Shown here: positions 58,891-64,000 of the stretch, in pieces
Position numbering within the stretch: the first letter of the stretch is position 1
Layout of the letters: each line of letters starts with the position of its first letter
Source: CAZBDU01 sp964490725
Lineage (GTDB): Bacteria; Spirochaetota; Spirochaetia; SZUA-6; DRHE01
Assembly (NCBI GenBank): GCA_964490725.1
Contig: CAZBDU010000021.1
Coordinates: forward strand, 1 to 64,000
Length of the DNA: 64,000 bases
Direction of reading: 5' to 3'
The notes under the pieces: generated by a model
The model's input: only the letters and a program-made list of their open reading frames with translations
Told to the model about the DNA's origin: nothing
The model's database searches: none
Position numbers and translations under genes: made by a program

Positions 58891-60639
58891 TTGGCCAGGG
58901 ACATCCTTTTCGGGCTGGTCGGCGGGCTGGGGCTGTTCTTCCTGGGCATGCGGACCATGTCCGATGCCCTCAGGAAGGTGGCCAGCGACAGCTTCAAGAA
59001 GACCCTGGAGGTAGTCACCCGGCATCCCGTCCTGGGGCTGTTCATCGGCACGGCCATCACCGCCCTGGTGCAGAGCTCCAGCGCCACCACGGTGATGGCC
59101 GTGGGCTTCGTCAACGCGGGCCTCCTGACCCTCCGGCAGGCCATCTCCATCATTCTGGGCGCCAACATCGGCACCACCCTGACGGCGTGGCTGGTCTCCT
59201 TCTTCGCGGTCTTCAAGATCACAACCTACGCCCTGCCGGCCATCGGGGTGGGCTACTTCCTCGGCCTGCTGGGCAAGACGCAGAAGCAGCGCCGCTGGGG
59301 ACAGCTCCTCCTGGGCTTCGGGCTGCTCTTTTCGGGGCTGGGGTTCATCAAGGACGCCTTCGGACCCCTGAAGGACAGCCCCGCTCTGCGTGCGGTCATG
59401 GTCAGCTTCTCCTCCTACCCCATCCTGGGGGTGCTGGCCGGTACCTTGATCACCGTCATCCTGCAGAGCTCCTCGGCCACCATCGCCCTGCTGCAGCTGC
59501 TGGCCTTCTCCGGGGTGATCGACTTCTCGGCGGCCCTCCCGATCATCCTGGGCGACAACATCGGCACCACCATCACCGCTCTGCTGGCCTCCATCGGCAC
59601 CAACACCAACGCCCGCCGCGCCGCGGTGTCCCATGCCGCCCTCAACATCCTGGGGGTGTGCTACATGATCGTGTTCGTCTATCTGGGCTGGTACGAGAGG
59701 CTCATCGACGCATTTCTGCCGGGGCCGGTGAGCCCGGGGAACATCATGGTGCACATCGCCCTGGCCCACACCACCTTCAACGTGCTGAACTCCTTCGCTG
59801 TGTTCCTGCCCCTGATCGGGGTGCTGGAGAGGATCGTGACGCGCCTGGTGCGCACCAGGAAGGGCGCGCTGGAGATGGCGCCGGTGTATCTGGAGCGCCA
59901 CCTGCTGGACACCACCTCCCTGGCCATGCAGCAGGCGGTGAAGGAGCTGCTGCGCATGATGGGCATTGCCTCGGAGGCGTTGGCGAACGCAGTGCGCTGT
60001 CTGTTCCACTACGATTCGCAGCTTGCCGACCGCACGCGCCAGCAGGAAGACGCTGTGGATCTGCTGCAGAAGGAGATCACCCAGTACCTGGTGGAGATTT
60101 CCGAGCGCAGCATGGACGCAAGCGAGGCGGAGGAGATTCCGGTGCTGATCCACTCGGTGAACGACGTGGAGCGCATCGGCGATCACGCCGAGAACATCAT
60201 GGAGCTCGCCCTCAGGCGCCAGGAGCAGAGGCTGGAGTTCACCGACAGCGCCGATCGGGAGCTGCGGGAGATCTACGAGCTCATCCGCACGATGATGCAG
60301 GATGTGACTGCGGCGCTTTCCGGCAATCAGGAGGCGGCGGCCCGCCGCGCGCTGGCCGCCGAGACTGCCCTGAACGCGTTGCGGGACCGGATGAAGGACA
60401 ACCACGTCAGGCGGCTGCAGGAGCAGGAGTGCAACCTTCTGTCGGGCCTGATCTTCATGGACTACGTGGACAACATGGAGAAGATCGGCGACCACCTCAC
60501 CAACATCGCGGAGGCCAGCCTGCGCGGAATGCGCTGGGACGTGGAGCTGGAGCCGGAAGGCGACGGGCCAGCGCCGCAGGCGGCGGGTCCCCCGCAGGCG
60601 GCGGGGGAAAGTCCCGGCGGCACTACTCCTCCGGCTTGA
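58891..60639 (+). CDS. Na+/phosphate cotransporter (NptA type) with PhoU domain
   Basis: 582 residues. Two inverted membrane repeats each with the QSSSATT signature (ALVQSSSATTVMAVGF, VILQSSSATIALLQLL) and GANIGTT/GDNIGTT loops define the SLC34/NptA family. The C-terminal ~220 residues are a PhoU-like helical bundle (HSVNDVERIGDHAENIMELA, MDYVDNMEKIGDHLTNIAEA) thought to regulate transport. Takes up phosphate with sodium. TTG start with GGGAGGGGG just upstream; 43 nt after the flavodiiron gene, perhaps co-transcribed. Its end overlaps the convergent rhodanese gene by 17 bp. Confidence 0.93.
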   Translation: MARDILFGLVGGLGLFFLGMRTMSDALRKVASDSFKKTLEVVTRHPVLGLFIGTAITALVQSSSATTVMAVGFVNAGLLTLRQAISIILGANIGTTLTAWLVSFFAVFKITTYALPAIGVGYFLGLLGKTQKQRRWGQLLLGFGLLFSGLGFIKDAFGPLKDSPALRAVMVSFSSYPILGVLAGTLITVILQSSSATIALLQLLAFSGVIDFSAALPIILGDNIGTTITALLASIGTNTNARRAAVSHAALNILGVCYMIVFVYLGWYERLIDAFLPGPVSPGNIMVHIALAHTTFNVLNSFAVFLPLIGVLERIVTRLVRTRKGALEMAPVYLERHLLDTTSLAMQQAVKELLRMMGIASEALANAVRCLFHYDSQLADRTRQQEDAVDLLQKEITQYLVEISERSMDASEAEEIPVLIHSVNDVERIGDHAENIMELALRRQEQRLEFTDSADRELREIYELIRTMMQDVTAALSGNQEAAARRALAAETALNALRDRMKDNHVRRLQEQECNLLSGLIFMDYVDNMEKIGDHLTNIAEASLRGMRWDVELEPEGDGPAPQAAGPPQAAGESPGGTTPPA

Positions 60640-61009
60640 CCAGCTCCCCCTCCCAGTCGACGATCCCGCCGAAGTTGGTGACGTTGCTGAACCCCAGGCT
60701 GCGCAGCGTCTCCTCCGCCACCGAGGCGCGGGCGCCCGAGCGGCAGTAGACGATGATGCGCGCCGAGCGGTCCTGGGTGGGCAGATTGTCGCCGATCAGG
60801 TCATAGGGGATGTTGATGGCCGACGGGATCGCCCCGGAGGCGAACTCCGCCGGCGTGCGGACGTCGATCAGGTAGGTATTGGGCTCCTGCCGGTCGATGA
60901 TGGCCTGCAGGCGCTGCGTGGTCAGGGGCTGCGCCTCCAGGCTGCCCTGGGCCACTCCCGCTGCCGCCACCGCGAGCAACAGAACCGAAAGGGCGAGAAT
61001 TGCTTTCAT
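60623..61009 (-). CDS. Exported single-domain rhodanese
   Basis: 128 residues. Signal peptide MKAILALSVLLLAVAAAGVA, then one rhodanese domain: TYLIDVRTPAEFASGAIPSA (CH2A-type motif), active-site loop VYCRSGARAS with the sulfur-accepting Cys, and GFSNVTNFGGIVDWEG. Transfers sulfane sulfur in the periplasm; partner unknown. The ATG lies 6 nt after a TACCTT -10 element, no Shine-Dalgarno sequence. Confidence 0.92.
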   Translation of the reverse strand: MKAILALSVLLLAVAAAGVAQGSLEAQPLTTQRLQAIIDRQEPNTYLIDVRTPAEFASGAIPSAINIPYDLIGDNLPTQDRSARIIVYCRSGARASVAEETLRSLGFSNVTNFGGIVDWEGELVKPEE

Positions 61010-61015
61010 GCGTTC

Positions 61016-61045
61016 AAGGTACCCTCAAGGCTGCGGAGGGGTCAA
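61016..61045 (-). promoter_or_regulatory. Promoter of the rhodanese gene, leaderless type
   Basis: Minus strand TTGACC (61040-61045), 18-bp spacer, TACCTT (61016-61021), 6 nt before the ATG. Confidence 0.6.
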
Positions 61046-61081
61046 CTTGGGCGGTGCGCCCCGGCCCGGCGGCCGCTCCGC

Positions 61082-62155
61082 TCAGGGGGCCGAACCGGCC
61101 AGCCTGGCGGTGCGCCGCAGGAGCTCCTCGGCCACCTCGCGCTTCCGCCGTCCCAGGCCGCAGGAGCTGGCCACATCCACCCGGCGGCCCACGGCGGCCT
61201 CGACCACGGCCAGAATCCGGCCGAGCTCGGCTTCGCTTGCCCCCTCGTGAACGAACCCGGCGATCATGCGGCTGCTCTCGGGCAGCTGCAGCTCCGCCAG
61301 CGGCGCGTAGAAGCCCTCCTCGCTGCGGGGCGGCTGCTGCCCTTCGGCCAGGGGGTAGTGGATGAACGCCAGAGGGTGATCATGGGGCCAGCGCTGGACC
61401 AGCAGGTTCGACATGCGCACCAGGTGCCCGGTGGTGGAGAGCCGGGTGAGGGCGCGGTTGTTGAGATCCCCCAGGCAGAGGTGGATCCCCACCGGCACGG
61501 CGGGGTTCAACAGATCCACCAGCGAGAGAATGCTCTGAAGGGGCAGCCCGTTGGCGGTCTCAGGCTGGCTCACCACCATGCCGAGCTCCACGGGGACCTC
61601 GATCTGCACCACCACCTCCCCCGCGGCCGCGGCGGCGATCGCGTTCACCTCCAGGGCGATCTGCCGGTTGAACGCCGGGGCGTAGCGCACCGCCTCTTCC
61701 GGCTGCATCGAGGTCATGGTGATGTCCAGACCGGCCGGCACTCCCACCTGGAAGCGCAGGCTCTCCAGCCCGTGCTCCCTGCGCAGCGCAGCGAACACGG
61801 GGTAGCTCTTCTCGAAGGACTCCCGATACCCCAGGGTCAGGTGGGAGGGCCAGCGCTCCGGCGGAAAAGAGGCCTTCAGCAGGTACCCCGACTGGTAGTC
61901 CTTCTGCAGCCCCCGCTCGGGCTCGCGCACGATCTCCCGCAGCACCTGGAAGGCGCCGCTGTCGGCGCAGCGCTGGACCTGCGCCGTGATCCATCCCTGG
62001 CGCGTGCCTTTCGGGTAGGTGGAGGTCTTCTCGCCCACCTCACCGTCCGGAAGGCTGAGGAGGTGCGGGCCGAGGTACCGCAGGGCCTTCTCCATGGCTT
62101 CGCGTTCGGAATCGAAGGGGAGGCTTCCCACCAGATGGGCGTGTCGGGCGTTCAT
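61082..62155 (-). CDS. MetE/UROD-superfamily protein (methionine synthase-like)
   Basis: 357 residues, about half of MetE, matching its C-terminal catalytic barrel: HLVGSLPFDSEREAM at the start, VVVQIEVPVELGM, GIHLCLGDLNN with H-x-C zinc ligands, and FVHEGASEAELGRIL then VDVASSCGLGRR with the last Cys ligand. Such core-MetE-like proteins may transfer methyl groups from corrinoid or folate donors to thiols, but many have no known substrate. ATG at MNARHAH chosen since GAGGAG lies 6 nt upstream. Confidence 0.72.
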   Translation of the reverse strand: MNARHAHLVGSLPFDSEREAMEKALRYLGPHLLSLPDGEVGEKTSTYPKGTRQGWITAQVQRCADSGAFQVLREIVREPERGLQKDYQSGYLLKASFPPERWPSHLTLGYRESFEKSYPVFAALRREHGLESLRFQVGVPAGLDITMTSMQPEEAVRYAPAFNRQIALEVNAIAAAAAGEVVVQIEVPVELGMVVSQPETANGLPLQSILSLVDLLNPAVPVGIHLCLGDLNNRALTRLSTTGHLVRMSNLLVQRWPHDHPLAFIHYPLAEGQQPPRSEEGFYAPLAELQLPESSRMIAGFVHEGASEAELGRILAVVEAAVGRRVDVASSCGLGRRKREVAEELLRRTARLAGSAP

Positions 62156-62190
62156 GAATGGCTCCTCTCGCAGGATCGCTGTCACCCTTC

Positions 62191-62220
62191 AATATAGCGG
62201 TGCCGCTTCACTGCGGGCAA
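62191..62220 (-). promoter_or_regulatory. Promoter of the MetE-like gene
   Basis: Minus strand TTGCCC (62215-62220), 18-bp spacer, TATATT (62191-62196), then a 35-nt leader with GAGGAG. Confidence 0.55.
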
Positions 62221-62240
62221 ATCCGCCGCCTCAGCCCTCC

Positions 62241-62885
62241 TCACCCCTCGCCGGCCGCAGCGGGGCGCCGGGGAGGGCGCAGCAGGCACCACTGGATCGG
62301 TCCGCCTCGGGGGATGCGCACCTCCTCGGCGGTGAGGAAGCCGAAGTGCTCGTACAGCGGCAGGTTCTCCCGCCGGTGGGTCTCCAGGTAGCAGGGCAGC
62401 CCCTGCCCATCCAGCCAGGAGAGCACGGGACGCAGCAGCGCGCCGGCGTGGCCTCTGCCCTGGTGCGCCGGGTCCACCGCCAGCAGCGCCAGGTACCAAT
62501 GGGGCCCGGGAACCAGACGGTGGTGCACCCGCAGCCCGAAGGTCGAGGCCCCCACCATGCGGCGGACGGCAGGCACGCCCGCCCGCGCCAGCAGCTTCAA
62601 CCCTCCGGCCAGCAGGCTGGGCACGGCCACGACTCTCCGGTCTTCCGGTGTCTGCCAGTAGGCCAGTCCCTCGCAGGCGGCCGAGGTGACCAGAACGTTG
62701 CCCTGCTCGATTCCATAGCTCAGGAAGAGGCGGAAGACGCCCCGGGACAGGCGCATCCTGCGCCGGGCGCCGGGAAAGAAGTACCTCTGCAGGGGGTCGT
62801 TCTGCATGGCCGCGGCCGCCACCGCCGCCAGCCTGACGGCATCGTCGCGGCCGGCACGTTTCAGTCCGCCGATTTCATCCACCAT
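62241..62885 (-). CDS. GNAT-family N-acetyltransferase
   Basis: 214 residues. The acetyl-CoA loop is in LLAVDPAHQGRGHAGALLRP (R/Q-x-x-G-x-G/A type), followed by CYLETHRRENLPLYEHFGF, the typical last strand and helix. The N-terminal half (MQNDPLQRYFFPGARRR) fits the group that includes puromycin-resistance-like acetyltransferases. The acetyl acceptor cannot be deduced. Located between the MetE-like and nitrilase genes, each with its own start signals. Confidence 0.85.
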   Translation of the reverse strand: MVDEIGGLKRAGRDDAVRLAAVAAAAMQNDPLQRYFFPGARRRMRLSRGVFRLFLSYGIEQGNVLVTSAACEGLAYWQTPEDRRVVAVPSLLAGGLKLLARAGVPAVRRMVGASTFGLRVHHRLVPGPHWYLALLAVDPAHQGRGHAGALLRPVLSWLDGQGLPCYLETHRRENLPLYEHFGFLTAEEVRIPRGGPIQWCLLRPPRRPAAAGEG

Positions 62886-62933
62886 GAGCGAATCAGCAAC
62901 AAGGCCGCCTGCCCGGCCCGCCCGGGGCCCGCT

Positions 62934-63905
62934 TCAGGGGAGGCTGAGATAGAGGATCTCCTGGTCGTCCGCCCTGGCCGCCTGCTGCCGGTAGCGTACC
63001 TCTCCCCCTTGCCAGGCAGCCAGCGAGGTGCGCCCCTCCCATAGCAGGTCCAGCACCTTCCCGGTGAGACAGACCGTCAGCCCGTAGGGAACGGGCACCG
63101 AGCGCAGTCGGGCCGGAAGCGCGCGGAGGAATCGCTTCCGCTCCTCCTCGGTGAACGCCGTCCCGTTGGCCTTGATGTCGATCCACAGATCGGTGCCACC
63201 CAGGACCCTCTCCCACTCCGGGAAGAAGGTGTCCCGGCAGAGGGTCAGCCCCACCAGGCGGCCGTCCACCCGAAACGGCCGGGCATCGGCCAGGCTGCCC
63301 GGCTCCACGCCCACCGCATCGGACTCGAACTCGGTGAGGAACACCTTGTCCTGGCTGTAGAGCCGGCGTCCGTCGGGGCCGAACACCTGCGCCCGGTTGA
63401 CCAGTCTGCCGCCGCCCTCCTGGCTCCAGGCGAAGTGGCTCCCCGCCACGATGGCCACCCCGTAGCGGCGGGCAAGACCGCCGAAGATCTCCTCCACGGC
63501 CCGCCCGGCCACTCCCGAGTTGAGAGCGAGCAGGTCGTGAAGGGTTCGCACCAGAGGCTCGCCCCGGCGGATCTCCGCCAGGGCCTGCTCCACGGTCTCC
63601 GCACGGGCCAGAACGTCGCCGTAGGGGATGAGCGCGGTGAAGGCCCCCGAGTACTCGGGAAAGACCACCAGCTGCGGGCGAAAGCCGGGGGCTCCTTCCA
63701 CGGCGCGCTGCACCAGCGCGCCGATCCGCTCCCGGTAGGCGGCGAAGCTGCGCAGAGCCTGCGGGTCGATGCGAAACTGGACCGCCGCCACGCGCAGGGG
63801 GCCGCCTGGTGCGGCCGGCGCCGCCGGCAGGGTGCGGGGGAGCACCGCCACGGCAAGCGCCGCACAGAGGAGGAAGACGGAGTGGATTGGCCGCCGCATG
63901 AGCAT
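62934..63905 (-). CDS. Exported nitrilase-superfamily hydrolase
   Basis: 323 residues. A signal peptide (PIHSVFLLCAALAVAVLP ... AAPAAP) precedes a carbon-nitrogen hydrolase domain with the catalytic triad Glu84 (VVFPEYSG), Lys187 (YSQDKVFLTEFE) and Cys223 (LTLCRDTFFPE). Members cleave amides or nitriles, or transfer acyl groups (Lnt). Export is unusual for a free-standing nitrilase and no multi-span membrane part as in Lnt is seen. The ATG lies 8 nt after the -10 of a near-consensus promoter. Confidence 0.82.
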   Translation of the reverse strand: MLMRRPIHSVFLLCAALAVAVLPRTLPAAPAAPGGPLRVAAVQFRIDPQALRSFAAYRERIGALVQRAVEGAPGFRPQLVVFPEYSGAFTALIPYGDVLARAETVEQALAEIRRGEPLVRTLHDLLALNSGVAGRAVEEIFGGLARRYGVAIVAGSHFAWSQEGGGRLVNRAQVFGPDGRRLYSQDKVFLTEFESDAVGVEPGSLADARPFRVDGRLVGLTLCRDTFFPEWERVLGGTDLWIDIKANGTAFTEEERKRFLRALPARLRSVPVPYGLTVCLTGKVLDLLWEGRTSLAAWQGGEVRYRQQAARADDQEILYLSLP

Positions 63906-63913
63906 GCGAAGTC

Positions 63914-63942
63914 AGCTTAGGGACCGTCGCGGGCGCTGTCAA
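63914..63942 (-). promoter_or_regulatory. Promoter of the nitrilase gene, leaderless type
   Basis: Minus strand consensus TTGACA (63937-63942), 17-bp spacer, TAAGCT (63914-63919), 8 nt before the ATG, no Shine-Dalgarno sequence. The remaining bases to the window end show no gene. Confidence 0.7.
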
Positions 63943-64000
63943 CTCCCGTCCCCAGCGGGCCGAGTGCGACCGGCCTGGCGGCGCCGGCGACCCCCGGCGA

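Noticed and set aside
58831..60495. Long minus-strand open frame (over 550 codons) opposite the Na/Pi cotransporter
   Set aside because: Very rich in His, Gln, Gly and Val with no domain; it is the GC-rich antisense image of a clear transporter gene.

Overview
The window (high G+C, densely packed, both strands used) most resembles a chromosomal contig of an anaerobic, possibly marine or gut-type member of the Spirochaetota. This is inference from several signs: an ABC sugar-binding protein whose mature end begins GGTQEA, a cyclophilin-FKBP fusion of the kind known from Treponema denticola, a GntR-HTH/solute-binding-protein fusion, a transglutaminase-TPR surface protein, and anaerobic functions (class III ribonucleotide reductase NrdDG, an FprA-type flavodiiron protein). 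No rRNA, tRNA, CRISPR array, transposase or integrase was recognised.

Layout. 1-5.8 kb: a surface-protein operon on the minus strand (transglutaminase/TPR protein, a large lipoprotein with five tandem Ig-like repeats, and a lipoprotein cut by the window edge). 5.8-9.7 kb: polX-ligA DNA repair operon. 9.8-12.8 kb: a metal-dependent hydrolase followed by decayed genes, including a GCKR/MurQ-like SIS gene with an in-frame TGA. 12.9-18.4 kb: uppP; a coupled set encoding a 52-aa RG-rich peptide, a DUF1848 protein and a bacterial CULT (cereblon-like) protein; a thioesterase; a PlsC-type acyltransferase; a metallophosphatase. 18.6-27.1 kb: a membrane transporter, then a five-gene sugar operon (GntR-SBP regulator, binding protein, two permeases, sulfatase), then ubiA-DUF302. 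27.4-38.4 kb: a second Ig-like lipoprotein, a HAD phosphatase, trxB, the nrdR-nrdD-nrdG operon with twin NrdR boxes, an oxidoreductase, mgtC and the dual immunophilin. 38.4-42.3 kb: a sirtuin-fucI-fucU-SIS gene set for fucose.

42.36-54.64 kb is a genomic island, visibly richer in A+T and in non-host codons. It carries (i) a tightly coupled three-gene cassette, nucleoside deoxyribosyltransferase-methyltransferase fusion / thymidylate-kinase-like / HhH-GPD glycosylase with an Fe-S cluster, the best candidate here for an undescribed nucleotide- or DNA-modification (possibly defence) system; (ii) a UvrD-like helicase broken by a frameshift; (iii) a type III restriction gene with an N-terminally truncated methyltransferase; (iv) an ImmA/IrrE-type metallopeptidase with an unknown partner, and an XRE regulator; (v) a UPF0175/DUF3368 toxin-antitoxin pair. 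Its right end abuts a sirtuin remnant, and an intact sirtuin gene lies just left of it.

54.8-64 kb returns to host sequence: a secreted PsbP/DcrB-like protein, aat, a DHH phosphoesterase, a YggU protein, a flavodiiron protein, a Na/Pi symporter with a PhoU tail, a rhodanese, a MetE-like protein, a GNAT acetyltransferase and an exported nitrilase-family protein.

Across the host part, sigma-70-type promoters (TTGnCn, 17-18 bp, TAnnnT) can be read by eye. In at least seven cases the -10 element lies only 6-13 nt before the start codon, with no or weak Shine-Dalgarno sequence, which suggests frequent leaderless mRNAs.
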